From: Sulfurimicrobium lacus
GTDB taxonomy: Bacteria; Pseudomonadota; Gammaproteobacteria; Burkholderiales; Sulfuricellaceae
Length of the DNA stretch: 64,000 nt
Assembly (NCBI RefSeq): GCF_011764585.1
Contig: NZ_AP022853.1
Location: forward strand, 727,501-791,500
Direction: 5' to 3'
The translations under genes were made by a program, and so were the position numbers. How positions within the stretch are numbered: the stretch's first letter is position 1; every line of letters starts with the position of its first letter. This document shows positions 17,941-27,105 of this stretch, one piece after another. The notes below the pieces were generated by a model. That model saw only the letters and a list, made by a program, of their open reading frames with translations. It was not told the origin of the DNA and ran no database searches.

Positions 17941-19032
17941 GATGAGTTCGGGTTCGTCCACGTAACCTAGAATAGGTTCGATCTCGACACTGGCGTGGCG
18001 CATGATTTTCCGGGCTTCTCCCGCTGCGTAATTGATCAGTCCGCGCGCAATTTCCCGTCCGTCCCGGTCGATGCAGGTCACTACTTCACCACGTTCGAAA
18101 TCCCCGCTTACCTCACATACGCCGATGGGTAGTAGACTTTTTCCTTCCAGACACAATGCTTTTGTGGCGCCTTCGTCCAGCATGACCCTGCCGCGCACCT
18201 GCAGGTGATCGGCCAGCCATTGCTTGCGCGCGGCGATCGGCATGGTCTGTGCGATAAGCTGGGTGCCGATGGCCTCGCCCTGGGCGAGGCGCACCAGCAC
18301 ATCCCGCTCGCGCCCGGAGGCGATGATGGTGTGGGCGCCGCTGCGCATGGCGCGCTTGGCGGCCAGGATCTTGGTCAGCATGCCGCCGCGTCCGATATCG
18401 CTGCCTGCGCCGCCGGCCATTTTCTCCAGTTCAGCTTCACCGGCTGTGGCTTCCTGTATCAGGGTGGCCGTCGGGTCTTTGCGCGGATCGGCACTGAACA
18501 GGCCGGATTGGTCGGTGAGGATGACCAGCGTGTCGGCTTCGATCAGGTTGGTCACCAGAGCGCCGAGCGTGTCGTTGTCGCCAAAGCGGATTTCGTCGGT
18601 CACGACGGTGTCGTTTTCGTTGATGATCGGGATAACGTTCAGTTCGAGCAGGGTGCGCAGCGTGGTGCGTGCGTTGAGGTAGCGCTTGCGGTCGGACAAG
18701 TCGTCGTGGGTCAGTAATATTTGTGCGGTGTGTAGGCTATGTTTGCGGAAGCAGCTTTCGTACACCTGCACCAATCCCATCTGGCCGACTGCGGCTGCCG
18801 CTTGCAGTTCGTGTACCGCGCTGGGGCGCTTTTTCCAACCCAGGCGTTGCATGCCCTCGGCTACTGCACCGGAGGAGACCAGCACCACTTCACGTCCCAT
18901 CTCCTTGAGGCGGGCAATCTGTTCGGCCCAGTTGGCGATGGCGGCATGATCCAGCCCGGCGCCGCTGTTGGTGACCAGGCTGCTGCCGACTTTGACGACC
19001 AGGCGTTTGGAATTCGCGAGTATGGATTTCAT
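17914..19032 (-). CDS. proB: Glutamate 5-kinase
   Basis: Phosphorylates glutamate at the gamma carboxyl, the first step of proline synthesis. The 372-aa protein has an N-terminal amino-acid-kinase domain (about 1-255: [51 protein letters not shown]) and a C-terminal PUA domain (about 280-372), the full-length bacterial form. Proline feedback usually acts on the kinase domain. It follows obgE by 23 nt in the run rplU-rpmA-obgE-proB, the standard betaproteobacterial arrangement. Its 3' end takes part in an unusual repeat described separately. Confidence 0.96.
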   Translation of the reverse strand: MKSILANSKRLVVKVGSSLVTNSGAGLDHAAIANWAEQIARLKEMGREVVLVSSGAVAEGMQRLGWKKRPSAVHELQAAAAVGQMGLVQVYESCFRKHSLHTAQILLTHDDLSDRKRYLNARTTLRTLLELNVIPIINENDTVVTDEIRFGDNDTLGALVTNLIEADTLVILTDQSGLFSADPRKDPTATLIQEATAGEAELEKMAGGAGSDIGRGGMLTKILAAKRAMRSGAHTIIASGRERDVLVRLAQGEAIGTQLIAQTMPIAARKQWLADHLQVRGRVMLDEGATKALCLEGKSLLPIGVCEVSGDFERGEVVTCIDRDGREIARGLINYAAGEARKIMRHASVEIEPILGYVDEPELIHRDNLVLL

Positions 19033-19055
19033 GGTTTGTTGGGATGCGTGATTGC

Positions 19056-20187
<1,132 letters not shown>

Positions 20188-20189
20188 TA

Positions 20190-20222
20190 TAAAATAAAAA
20201 GGCCCTATCGTGCGATAGGGCC
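20190..20222 (-). terminator. Rho-independent terminator after rplU-rpmA
   Basis: On the minus strand the stem GGCCCTATCG-CA-CGATAGGGCC is followed by TTTTTATTTTAT. It lies between rpmA and obgE, so obgE-proB must rely on readthrough or a separate promoter. Confidence 0.9.
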
Positions 20223-20248
20223 GGGGTCGCATCGCCAGAAGCCTGAAA

Positions 20249-20509
20249 TCAGGCGGCCGGGATGATGCTGACCATAGTGCGTTGCAGTGCACCTTTGACG
20301 GAGAATTGCACAGTGCCGTCGATCTTCGCGAACAGCGTGTGGTCCTTGCCAATGCCGACGTTGTCGCCGGGGTGCATCTGGGTGCCGCGCTGGCGAACGA
20401 TGATGCTGCCGCCGGAAACCAGTTCGCCGCCGAAGCGCTTCACGCCCAGACGTTTGGAATGCGAGTCGCGGCCGTTACGTGAACTACCGCCTGCTTTTTT
20501 ATGTGCCAT
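20249..20509 (-). CDS. rpmA: 50S ribosomal protein L27
   Basis: An 86-aa ribosomal protein near the peptidyl-transferase centre. The N-terminus [20 protein letters not shown] is unmistakable, and [20 protein letters not shown] follows. It starts 21 nt after rplU and is cotranscribed with it. A terminator follows at 20190-20222. There is no N-terminal extension of the Firmicutes type. Confidence 0.99.
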   Translation of the reverse strand: MAHKKAGGSSRNGRDSHSKRLGVKRFGGELVSGGSIIVRQRGTQMHPGDNVGIGKDHTLFAKIDGTVQFSVKGALQRTMVSIIPAA

Positions 20510-20530
20510 GGTATTTCTCCTTGCTCAGGC

Positions 20531-20842
20531 TTACTTGGCGATCAGATCGATACGGATCTCGGTGTAGTTCTGCCGATGACCCTGTGTCTTGCGGTAGTGC
20601 TTGCGGCGACGCATTTTGAAAATCATCACCTTCTTGGCACGCCCCTGGCTCATCACCGTGGCTTTCACCGTTGCGCCTGCCACCAGTGGGGCGCCTACCG
20701 TTACCGCTTCGTCGTCCGCTATCATCAGTACTTCGTCCAGTACGATTTCGCTGCCGATGTCTGCCGGTATCTGTTCTATTTTAAGTTTTTCGCCAGGGAC
20801 AACGCGATACTGCTTGCCACCGGTTTTTATGACCGCATACAT
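20531..20842 (-). CDS. rplU: 50S ribosomal protein L21
   Basis: A 103-aa ribosomal protein that binds 23S rRNA. The ATG at 20842 gives [20 protein letters not shown], the standard start; a longer frame upstream to 20989 contains the promoter and is not coding. [20 protein letters not shown] is the conserved C-terminal RNA-binding block. It is the first gene of the rplU-rpmA unit. Confidence 0.99.
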   Translation of the reverse strand: MYAVIKTGGKQYRVVPGEKLKIEQIPADIGSEIVLDEVLMIADDEAVTVGAPLVAGATVKATVMSQGRAKKVMIFKMRRRKHYRKTQGHRQNYTEIRIDLIAK

Positions 20843-20879
20843 GTTTAGCTCCATTGCTTCACTTTTAAATGAACCGCGA

Positions 20880-20908
20880 AGTATACCTAAGTGCATGAGC
20901 CGGGTCAA
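20880..20908 (-). promoter_or_regulatory. Sigma70 promoter of rplU-rpmA
   Basis: On the minus strand TTGACC (20908-20903), a 17-bp spacer, then TATACT (20885-20880). The leader would be about 30 nt before the rplU ATG. It is one of the best-matching promoters in the window. Confidence 0.8.
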
Positions 20909-20959
20909 AAAATCTTTGGTAGTAAACTCTGCTTGGGGGCGGATAATTGCTTCTGTCCC

Positions 20960-20989
20960 TTGACACTGACTTGTGAACGTTTCTACCAT
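20960..20989 (+). promoter_or_regulatory. Sigma70-type promoter of ispB
   Basis: TTGACA (20960-20965), 18-bp spacer, TACCAT (20984-20989), divergent from the rplU promoter and about 15 nt before the GTG start of ispB once a start point is allowed for. Confidence 0.6.
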
Positions 20990-21010
20990 TGACCTTTTTC
21001 GGATTATCTC

Positions 21011-21979
21011 GTGTCAATCGAAGCTATTCGCAGCTGCATCGAAGCGGACATGCATGCCGTCGATGCGGTCATTCGCCGGCGTCTCCACTCAGAAGTCGCT
21101 CTGATCGGTCAGGTCAGTGAATATATCATCAATAGTGGCGGCAAGCGCTTGCGCCCGGCATTGGTGTTGCTGTCCGCCGGGGCGTTTGGCTTTAGCGGTA
21201 CGCATCACCACGAACTCGCAGCGGTGGTGGAATTCATCCATACCGCGACGCTGCTCCACGATGATGTGGTTGACGAATCCAGCCTGCGCCGCGGCAAGGC
21301 TACGGCCAATGCCATGTTCGGCAATGCTGCCAGTGTGCTGGTGGGAGATTTCCTCTATTCCCGTGCTTTCCAGATGATGGTGGGGGTGAACAGCTTGCGC
21401 GTGATGGAAGTGCTGGCCGATGCGACCAATATCATTGCCGAGGGCGAGGTTTTGCAACTGCTGAATTGCCACGATCCGGATATCGACGAAGCTCGCTACC
21501 TCCAGGTCATTCATTACAAAACCGCCAAGCTGTTCGAGGCCGCCAGCCGCCTGGGCGCGATTTTGGGTGGAGCGTCCCCGCAGGACGAAGAAGCGATGGC
21601 CGAGTACGGCATGCGTCTCGGGACTGCATTCCAGTTGATTGATGACGTATTGGACTATTCGGGCGAGCATCAGGATACGGGCAAGAACGTAGGTGACGAT
21701 CTGGCCGAAGGCAAGCCGACACTCCCCTTGATTTATGCCATCAAACACGGCAGCGCAGATCAGGCGGCGGTGGTTCGGCATGCCATCGAGCAGGGCGGAC
21801 TGGATGAGCTGCAGCCAGTCATGCAGGCGATTCGTGACACCGGTGCACTGGATTACACCAAGGCACAGGCAAAGCGGGAAGCGGATGCGGCCTGCGCGGC
21901 AATATCGCACCTGCCCGGTTCAAATTACAAGGATTCTTTGCTACAATTGGCCGACTTTGCGGTCGCGAGGAATCATTAA
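21011..21979 (+). CDS. ispB: Octaprenyl/polyprenyl diphosphate synthase
   Basis: Trans-prenyltransferase that makes the quinone side chain. The 322-aa protein has [18 protein letters not shown], the first aspartate-rich motif [16 protein letters not shown] and the second [11 protein letters not shown], all diagnostic. The GTG at 21011 gives [18 protein letters not shown]; no closer in-frame start fits as well. The position, divergent from rplU and followed by tRNA-Pro, is typical for beta- and gammaproteobacteria. Chain length (C40 probable) cannot be read directly. Confidence 0.95.
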   Translation: MSIEAIRSCIEADMHAVDAVIRRRLHSEVALIGQVSEYIINSGGKRLRPALVLLSAGAFGFSGTHHHELAAVVEFIHTATLLHDDVVDESSLRRGKATANAMFGNAASVLVGDFLYSRAFQMMVGVNSLRVMEVLADATNIIAEGEVLQLLNCHDPDIDEARYLQVIHYKTAKLFEAASRLGAILGGASPQDEEAMAEYGMRLGTAFQLIDDVLDYSGEHQDTGKNVGDDLAEGKPTLPLIYAIKHGSADQAAVVRHAIEQGGLDELQPVMQAIRDTGALDYTKAQAKREADAACAAISHLPGSNYKDSLLQLADFAVARNH

Positions 21980-22001
21980 GAAGGCGGCCGCTGTTTGTTT
22001 T

Positions 22002-22078
22002 CGGGGTGTAGCTTAGCCAGGTAGAGCGCTACGTTCGGGACGTAGAGGCCGGAGGTTCGAATCCTCTCACCCCGACCA
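22002..22078 (+). tRNA. proM: tRNA-Pro(CGG)
   Basis: A 77-nt cloverleaf. The acceptor stem CGGGGTG pairs with CACCCCG, discriminator A and an encoded CCA end the molecule. The anticodon arm is CTACG-TTCGGGA-CGTAG with anticodon CGG, and the T arm contains GGTTCGAATCC. A T-rich stretch follows directly. The gene symbol is by E. coli analogy only. Confidence 0.97.
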
Positions 22079-22117
22079 GTTTTTTCCTAAGGCACGGTAA
22101 TTCATCTGTGCTTTGAT

Positions 22118-23458
22118 CTAATCCCGCAATTCGTAGCGAATCAACTTTCTGTAAAGAGTTCGTTCGCTGATCCCAAGAATATCAGCCACTTTGCGCCGGT
22201 GCCCGTCGTGTTGTTCGAGCAGGCGAGCGATGTGGCTCGCTTCCAGTTCTGCCATCGATGCGCCTTTTTTCTTTGGCGCAACTGCGGCGGCTAGCGCAAG
22301 TTCTGGTTGCGCCGCGCTAACTCCCTGGTTATTGGCGTCGAAGCGAATATCTTTTGCCGTGATGATGCCGTTGTCGCTGAGTGCCAGCGCTTTTTGCAGG
22401 ATGTTACGTAGTTCGCGCACATTGCCGGGGTAATCATAGGTTACCAGCCGCGTCATGGCACTTTCGTTGAGTTCGCAGCTGCGCCCGCCATTCATGCGCG
22501 ACAGCATGGACTTGGCCAGGGCAGGGATATCGCTGCGACGCTCCCGCAGCGCGGGCAATGTGACGTCAATGCCTGCAATTCGGTAATAAAGGTCGAGACG
22601 AAACCGGCCTTGGTCCACCATTTCCAGCAAGTCCCGGTTGGTTGCGCTAACGACCCGTACGTCGGCGCGCAGCGTTTCGGTGCCACCCACGCGGCGGTAC
22701 TCGCCGCTCTCCAATACGCGCAGCAGCTTGGCTTGCATCGTGAGCGGGATTTCGCCGATCTCGTCGAGGAATAGCGTGCCGTTGTCTGCGAGTTCGAATA
22801 GCCCCAGCTTCCGTCCTACACAACCGGTGAATGCCCCGCGCTCATGACCGAAGAGTTCGCTTTCGAACATCGATTCGGCGATGGAGGCGCAATCTACTGC
22901 GATAAAGGCTTTCCCTTCCCGGTTGGAGCGGCGATGAAGGTATTGCGCCGCCAATTCCTTTCCGACACCGCTTTCGCCGTATAGCAGAATGGAGGCTTCA
23001 GATTCGGCCACGCGCGTCAGATTTTCCACGCAGGACAGGAATGTGGCCGATTTGCCGATCATGCGCATTTCGTCGCAGTCCATGGCTGTGGTCGGGGCGA
23101 AGGGGTAAATCGCTTCTCCTAAATAAAGCTCGCCGTTTAGTCCCAGGATTGGGTGCCCTTGGATGCGTACGTGCTCTGGTTGATTGTGGTGGTCATAGTG
23201 GGTGTGCAGTACTTGCTGGCCTGAGCCGGTGGCGAATACTTGCTGGTGTGGGCAGGTCTCGCCGTTGAGGTGGCAGGGCACCGAGGCGTGGTGGGAAATT
23301 TCATGGCAGGTGCGTCCAACCACATGTGCTTCATCTGTGCCATAGCGCTTGCAGTAGGCGCGATTGGCGGCCACGATGCGGTAGTTGATGTCAATGAGCA
23401 CGAAGGGGTTTTCCTGCGCGTCAATAAGGGATTGAAGTTGGACTGGGGTGTGGTTCAT
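22118..23458 (-). CDS. Sigma54-dependent transcriptional activator with Cys-containing PAS domain
   Basis: A 446-aa enhancer-binding protein. Order seen: PAS domain (about 8-120) with an unusual Cys set including [20 protein letters not shown] followed by [11 protein letters not shown]+ domain (about 130-365) with Walker A GESGVGKE, the sigma54 contact loop GAFTG, Walker [11 protein letters not shown] and FRLDLYYRI; Fis-type helix-turn-helix at the C-terminus ([19 protein letters not shown]). There is no receiver domain, so the PAS domain is the likely sensor, perhaps through its thiols or a bound metal or heme (inference). It is divergent from the sulfide cluster, whose promoter is of the sigma54 type, making it the probable activator. 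Confidence 0.93.
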   Translation of the reverse strand: MNHTPVQLQSLIDAQENPFVLIDINYRIVAANRAYCKRYGTDEAHVVGRTCHEISHHASVPCHLNGETCPHQQVFATGSGQQVLHTHYDHHNQPEHVRIQGHPILGLNGELYLGEAIYPFAPTTAMDCDEMRMIGKSATFLSCVENLTRVAESEASILLYGESGVGKELAAQYLHRRSNREGKAFIAVDCASIAESMFESELFGHERGAFTGCVGRKLGLFELADNGTLFLDEIGEIPLTMQAKLLRVLESGEYRRVGGTETLRADVRVVSATNRDLLEMVDQGRFRLDLYYRIAGIDVTLPALRERRSDIPALAKSMLSRMNGGRSCELNESAMTRLVTYDYPGNVRELRNILQKALALSDNGIITAKDIRFDANNQGVSAAQPELALAAAVAPKKKGASMAELEASHIARLLEQHDGHRRKVADILGISERTLYRKLIRYELRD

Positions 23459-23472
23459 GTCTGGCTGCGACC

Positions 23473-23490
23473 TGTCAATATGTCATGACA
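23473..23490. promoter_or_regulatory. Operator-like site 1 (TGTCAATATGTCATGACA)
   Basis: It contains the perfect 10-bp palindrome TGTCATGACA at 23481-23490 preceded by a further TGTCA half-site. It sits 15 bp upstream of the activator ATG, a position suited to autoregulation. It matches site 2 at 16 of 18 positions. Confidence 0.7.
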
Positions 23491-23643
23491 GTATACGTGA
23501 CGGTTTTTGATTTGCAACAGCAGCGCATCGATTTGATAATACGAAACAAAACAGTTAGTTATGATTATTGTGGTTGGCCGGACTAAGTGGTAAGGCATCA
23601 TTGGTTTGAATTAGCCACTAATAATCAAAGAGATGACTGTTGG

Positions 23644-23661
23644 TGTCAAAATGACATGACA
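23644..23661. promoter_or_regulatory. Operator-like site 2 / upstream activating site (TGTCAAAATGACATGACA)
   Basis: It contains TGTCA-AAA-TGACA and overlapping TGACATGACA repeats. Its centre lies about 95 bp upstream of the start point predicted from the -24/-12 promoter, a usual distance for a sigma54 activator site. It is near-identical to site 1, 171 bp away. Confidence 0.7.
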
Positions 23662-23721
23662 CGATGGCATGTAATTGCCGGAGAGGCGTCTTGTAGCTAT
23701 GTGATTCAGGTACTTACGTTC

Positions 23722-23737
23722 TGGCATAAGGATTGCT
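23722..23737 (+). promoter_or_regulatory. Sigma54 (-24/-12) promoter of the sulfide cluster
   Basis: TGGCATAAGGATTGCT matches the consensus TGGCAC-N5-TTGCW with one mismatch, and the GG and GC doublets are separated by exactly 10 nt. The predicted start point near 23748 leaves a leader of about 38 nt. Confidence 0.8.
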
Positions 23738-23785
23738 ACAAGGCTATCCGGATGTTTATAGCGTAATTACTGTTAGGGGTTAACT

Positions 23786-23986
23786 ATGACTGATCCAATC
23801 TGGAAATTGCAGGCGGGCGTCTCCATGAGCCAGGAAACGGCTCAGGAGGTAGCCAAGATCGCCTGCGCATTGAAGTCACTTTCGGCATATGTTACGTTGA
23901 TGCACGAGAATGAGGATGCACCAGAGGAGCTTCAACAACTTGTGGATGAGGGGTTGGACGCGATGAAAAAAGTGTTTGTGTGGTAA
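23786..23986 (+). CDS. Small protein of unknown function, first gene of the sulfide cluster
   Basis: A 66-aa soluble protein starting MTDPIWKLQAGVSMSQETAQ. It is mostly helical by composition, has a single cysteine (IACALKSL) and an acidic middle (HENEDAPEELQQLVDEGLDA). There is no signal peptide or membrane segment. It is the first gene after the sigma54 promoter and ends 19 nt before the SQR gene, so it is certainly cotranscribed with it. I do not recognise the family; a cytoplasmic partner or regulator of sulfide oxidation is the natural hypothesis. Confidence 0.8.
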   Translation: MTDPIWKLQAGVSMSQETAQEVAKIACALKSLSAYVTLMHENEDAPEELQQLVDEGLDAMKKVFVW

Positions 23987-24005
23987 TGAAATGGAGAACA
24001 AGTAA

Positions 24006-25283
24006 ATGGCACATATTGTAATCATGGGTGCAGGCATCGGCGGCATGCCGATGGCCTACGAAATGCGCGAGCAACTGAGGTCCTCGGACAAATTGACGGT
24101 AATTGGAAACGGCGACAGTTTTCAGTTTACGCCCTCCAACCCCTGGGTGGCCGTCAACTGGCGTACGCGGGAAGATATTCAGTTTCCGGTCGCGCCCTAT
24201 TTCGAGCGCAAGAACATCGGCTTCATTTCATCTCCAGTAAAGCGCGTTCACCCCGAAAAAAATCAGGTGGAACTGACTGACGGGCAGGTTATCGATTACG
24301 ATTTTCTGGTTATTGCTACCGGGCCGAAGCTGGCGTTCGATGAGGTAGAAGGACTGGGGCCGGAAAAGCATACCCATTCAGTATGCAATGTGGACCATGC
24401 GGTAAAGGCTGGTGAAGCCTGGGGCAAGTTCGTCAAAGAGCCAGGTCCGATCGTGGTGGGTGCGGCTCAGGGCGCTTCCTGCTATGGCCCGGCTTACGAG
24501 TTCGCCTTCATCATGGATACCGACCTGCGCCGTCGTCGTATCCGCGACAAAGTTCCGATGACCTTCGTTACTGCCGAGCCGTATATCGGCCATCTCGGCT
24601 TGGGCGGAGTGGGTGATTCCAAGGGCTTGTTGGAATCGGCCATGCGCGATCGTCACGTCAAGTGGATTACCAATGCCAAGGTTACCAAGGTCGAGGCCGG
24701 CAAAATGTTTGTGGCCGAGCATGACGATATGGGTAACGTAAAGAAGGAACACGAACTGCCGTTCAAGTACGGCATGATGTTGCCGGCATTCAAAGGCGTC
24801 GATGCCGTATTCGGTATCGAGGGGCTGACCAACCCGCGCGGCTTTATCCTGATCGACCCTTACCAGCGCAACCCGAAATTCAACAATATCTATTCGGTAG
24901 GCGTATGTGTTGCGATTCCACCGGTCGAAGCAACACCGGTTCCGACTGGTGCGCCCAAGACCGGTTACATGATCGAAACCATGGTGACAGCCGCAGCGCA
25001 CAACATCCGTGCCGTGCTGGACGGCAAGGAGCCGTATGAAAAGGCAACCTGGAACGCGATCTGCTTGGCTGATTTCGGTGATACCGGCGCGGCGTTCGTT
25101 GCCCTGCCGCAGATTCCGCCGCGCAACGTGAACTGGTTCAAGGAAGGCAAGTGGGTGCACCTGGCCAAGATCGCCTTTGAGAAATACTTCATCCGCAAGA
25201 TGAAGAAGGGTACGACCGAGCCCTTGTATGAAAAATACGTGCTTGGTGCCCTTGGTATCAAGAAGCTTAAAGATAAGTCCTGA
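24006..25283 (+). CDS. sqr: Sulfide:quinone oxidoreductase, type I (Acidithiobacillus-like)
   Basis: FAD enzyme on the periplasmic face of the inner membrane that oxidizes sulfide to polysulfide and reduces quinone. The 425-aa protein starts MAHIVIMGAGIGGMPMAYEM (FAD-binding GxGxxG). All three redox cysteines are present, in HSVCNVDHA (about 128), GASCYGPAYEF (about 160) and NAICLADFG (about 345). GAPKTGYMIETMV and the amphipathic C-terminus KIAFEKYFIRKMKKG, a membrane anchor in known structures, are also seen. From memory it closely resembles the Acidithiobacillus ferrooxidans enzyme along its whole length. AATGGAGAACAAGTAA precedes the ATG. It is the core of the sigma54-controlled cluster. 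Confidence 0.92.
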   Translation: MAHIVIMGAGIGGMPMAYEMREQLRSSDKLTVIGNGDSFQFTPSNPWVAVNWRTREDIQFPVAPYFERKNIGFISSPVKRVHPEKNQVELTDGQVIDYDFLVIATGPKLAFDEVEGLGPEKHTHSVCNVDHAVKAGEAWGKFVKEPGPIVVGAAQGASCYGPAYEFAFIMDTDLRRRRIRDKVPMTFVTAEPYIGHLGLGGVGDSKGLLESAMRDRHVKWITNAKVTKVEAGKMFVAEHDDMGNVKKEHELPFKYGMMLPAFKGVDAVFGIEGLTNPRGFILIDPYQRNPKFNNIYSVGVCVAIPPVEATPVPTGAPKTGYMIETMVTAAAHNIRAVLDGKEPYEKATWNAICLADFGDTGAAFVALPQIPPRNVNWFKEGKWVHLAKIAFEKYFIRKMKKGTTEPLYEKYVLGALGIKKLKDKS

Positions 25284-25296
25284 TTTTGCGGGAGGC

Positions 25297-25319
25297 ACCT
25301 CTCCGGTTTCGGGGAGGTG
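25297..25319 (+). terminator. Hairpin after SQR (possible attenuator)
   Basis: CACCTCTCCGG-TTT-CGGGGAGGTG forms a stem with one wobble pair, followed only by GTTTAATG, so it may be a weak terminator or an mRNA 3'-end stabilizer inside the cluster. Confidence 0.5.
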
Positions 25320-25349
25320 TTTAATGCAATTGATCAATTGGAGGTATTG

Positions 25350-25562
25350 ATGAATAAAATTCTGACCATGGTGTGGTTGGCTTGTGGGCTGGTCGTCACA
25401 CCTGTGGTGTATGCGGCGGACGCAGCGCCTGCCGACCAGAAAAAGGACCAGAAAGCCGCCGGCGAAGATAAAGACAAAGAAAAAGACAAGAAGGCCGGGG
25501 AAGAAGGTAAGGGTAAGGGCGAAAAGAAGGGTGATGGCGGCGCCGAACCTGAATGCAACTGA
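25350..25562 (+). CDS. Small exported Lys/Glu-rich protein with C-terminal cysteine
   Basis: A 70-aa precursor. The ATG at 25350 follows a good TTGGAGG site and gives a signal peptide MNKILTMVWLACGLVVTPVVYAA. The mature part is about 45 residues of almost only Lys, Glu, Asp, Gly and Ala (KDKEKDKKAGEEGKGKGEKK) and ends PECN. The single cysteine near the very C-terminus is the only reactive side chain, recalling sulfur carriers with a terminal Cys arm, though no homology to SoxY or DsrC is visible. It is probably disordered and periplasmic. Unknown family. Confidence 0.75.
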   Translation: MNKILTMVWLACGLVVTPVVYAADAAPADQKKDQKAAGEDKDKEKDKKAGEEGKGKGEKKGDGGAEPECN

Positions 25563-25623
25563 TTACGCTGTAAAGTACGCCATCACGTATTTTCTTACAT
25601 AAAAAAATATCAAGGGGACGAAT

Positions 25624-26274
25624 ATGACTATAAAAAATAAATTAGTAGCTTCTACCGTTTTGCTGGCTAGCGCCCTGTTGCCAAGTCTGTCTTTCGCGCT
25701 CGACGTGAACATCACAGCAGACATGCCGTTGGTTGAGGTCATGCACAAGGGGCAGAAGGTTGCCATTCAGCGCAACCAGAATCAGGATAACAACGTAAAT
25801 CCGGCGTTTGCCAAGACTTCGCGCAAGTGTCCTCCGTTCTGCATTCAACCGGGAGAACTGGCGCCGGGCGTGGAAACCATCGGCGAACTGGAGATGTTGC
25901 ATTACCTGAAGAAGATGAGCAGTGGTGATGCCAGCATCATGGTGATCGATTCGCGCACACCTGACTGGGTGGCAAAGGGCACGATCCCCGGCGCGGTGAA
26001 CATCCCTTGGGACAAGCTCAATATCGGCAAGTCAGACCCCATTACGGTGCAGGAAATCCTCGAAAAGCAGTTGGGCGCCAAGCAGTCTGAAGGCTTCTGG
26101 AATTTCGAAAGCGCCAAGACCCTGGTGATGTTCTGCAACGGCTCCTGGTGCGGTCAGTCGCCCACCAATATCAAAGGGCTGCTCAAGATCGGCTACCCCG
26201 CCAACAAAATCAAGTGGTACCGCGGGGGGATGCAGGACTGGGAATTGCTCGGCCTGACGACGGTCAAGCCGTAA
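25624..26274 (+). CDS. Exported rhodanese-like protein with two Cys pairs (copy 1)
   Basis: A 216-aa precursor with signal peptide MTIKNKLVASTVLLASALLPSLSFA. The mature protein has a segment SRKCPPFCIQPGELAPGV (C-x3-C) and then a rhodanese domain (about 95-210: VIDSRTPDWVAKGTIPGAVN and the active loop FCNGSWCGQSP). The active loop has a second cysteine three residues after the catalytic one. It is probably a periplasmic sulfurtransferase taking sulfane sulfur from SQR-made polysulfide (inference). Its tandem paralogue follows at 26329. Confidence 0.88.
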   Translation: MTIKNKLVASTVLLASALLPSLSFALDVNITADMPLVEVMHKGQKVAIQRNQNQDNNVNPAFAKTSRKCPPFCIQPGELAPGVETIGELEMLHYLKKMSSGDASIMVIDSRTPDWVAKGTIPGAVNIPWDKLNIGKSDPITVQEILEKQLGAKQSEGFWNFESAKTLVMFCNGSWCGQSPTNIKGLLKIGYPANKIKWYRGGMQDWELLGLTTVKP

Positions 26275-26328
26275 TCCGGCGCGTTACCGCACATATATAA
26301 ATAAAATAAACATAGAGGAGTAAAGTTT

Positions 26329-27021
26329 ATGAAGAAAGATCTGCTCAAGCTTTCCGGTCTTGTGCTGGCGCTGTTTGCTACGGTTGGCATGTCTGGTTGC
26401 GCTTCCACCGGCGGCAATGCCGCTGCTGCAGCCAAACCCTTGGAGGTTGGCATTGCTGCGGATATCCAGTCTGTGGATGTTATGCATGGCGGCCAGGTGG
26501 TAACCATTCAGCGTAACCAGAATCAGGATAACAACATCAACCCTGCTTTCGGCAAAACCTCGCGCAAGTGTCCGCCATTCTGTATTCAGCCTGGTGAACT
26601 GGCTCCCGGCGTGAAGACCATCGGCGAATTGGAAATGCTGCATTACCTGCAAAAGGTGAGCGCTGGTGACAAGACCGTGATGGTGATCGATTCCCGTACT
26701 CCGGATTGGGTCGAGAAAGGCACGATCCCCGGCGCGGTGAGCATTCCCTGGGACAAGCTCAATATTGGCAAATCCGACCCGATCACGGTGCAGGAAATCC
26801 TTGAGAAGCAGCTGGGTGCGAAGCAACAGGACGGCTTCTGGGACTTCTCCGGCGCCAAGACGCTGGTGATGTTCTGCAACGGTCACTGGTGCGCCCAGTC
26901 CCCGACCAATATCAAGGGGCTGCTCAAAATCGGTTACCCTGCCCATAAATTGGTCTGGTATCGCGGTGGCATGCAGGAGTGGGAAGCCTTGGGGCTGACC
27001 ACGGTCAAGCCCGCAAAGTAA
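26329..27021 (+). CDS. Rhodanese-like lipoprotein with two Cys pairs (copy 2)
   Basis: A 230-aa tandem paralogue of the previous gene; about four of five residues agree from QRNQNQDNN onward. The key difference is the N-terminus: MKKDLLKLSGLVLALFATVG then MSGCAS, a lipobox that should anchor it in a membrane, where copy 1 is soluble. It keeps CPPFCIQP and the active loop FCNGHWCAQSP. The divergence of the active-loop residue (Ser to His) suggests a different sulfur acceptor. A terminator follows. Confidence 0.88.
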   Translation: MKKDLLKLSGLVLALFATVGMSGCASTGGNAAAAAKPLEVGIAADIQSVDVMHGGQVVTIQRNQNQDNNINPAFGKTSRKCPPFCIQPGELAPGVKTIGELEMLHYLQKVSAGDKTVMVIDSRTPDWVEKGTIPGAVSIPWDKLNIGKSDPITVQEILEKQLGAKQQDGFWDFSGAKTLVMFCNGHWCAQSPTNIKGLLKIGYPAHKLVWYRGGMQEWEALGLTTVKPAK

Positions 27022-27043
27022 TTTGAATTTAAGTGTTTACTTA

Positions 27044-27070
27044 AAAGGCGGCGCAAGCCGCCTTTTTTTT
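27044..27070 (+). terminator. Rho-independent terminator after the rhodanese pair
   Basis: AAAGGCGGC-GCAA-GCCGCCTTT followed by TTTTT. It ends the core sulfide transcript; the PhnD-like gene downstream would need readthrough or its own promoter. Confidence 0.92.
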
Positions 27071-27105
27071 GCCTCGACTTGGTCTTAAATGGATTGGAGG
27101 AAATT

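Larger units (their letters stand above)
23459..23785. other. Divergent regulatory region between the sigma54 activator and the sulfide cluster
   Basis: A 327-bp region without genes. It holds two near-identical 18-bp sites (23473-23490 and 23644-23661) and a -24/-12 promoter (23722-23737), each listed separately. The remainder is A/T-rich (AATACGAAACAAAACAGTTA near 23540), possibly an integration-host-factor-type bend region between activator sites and promoter, although I did not find a confident IHF consensus. Confidence 0.7.
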
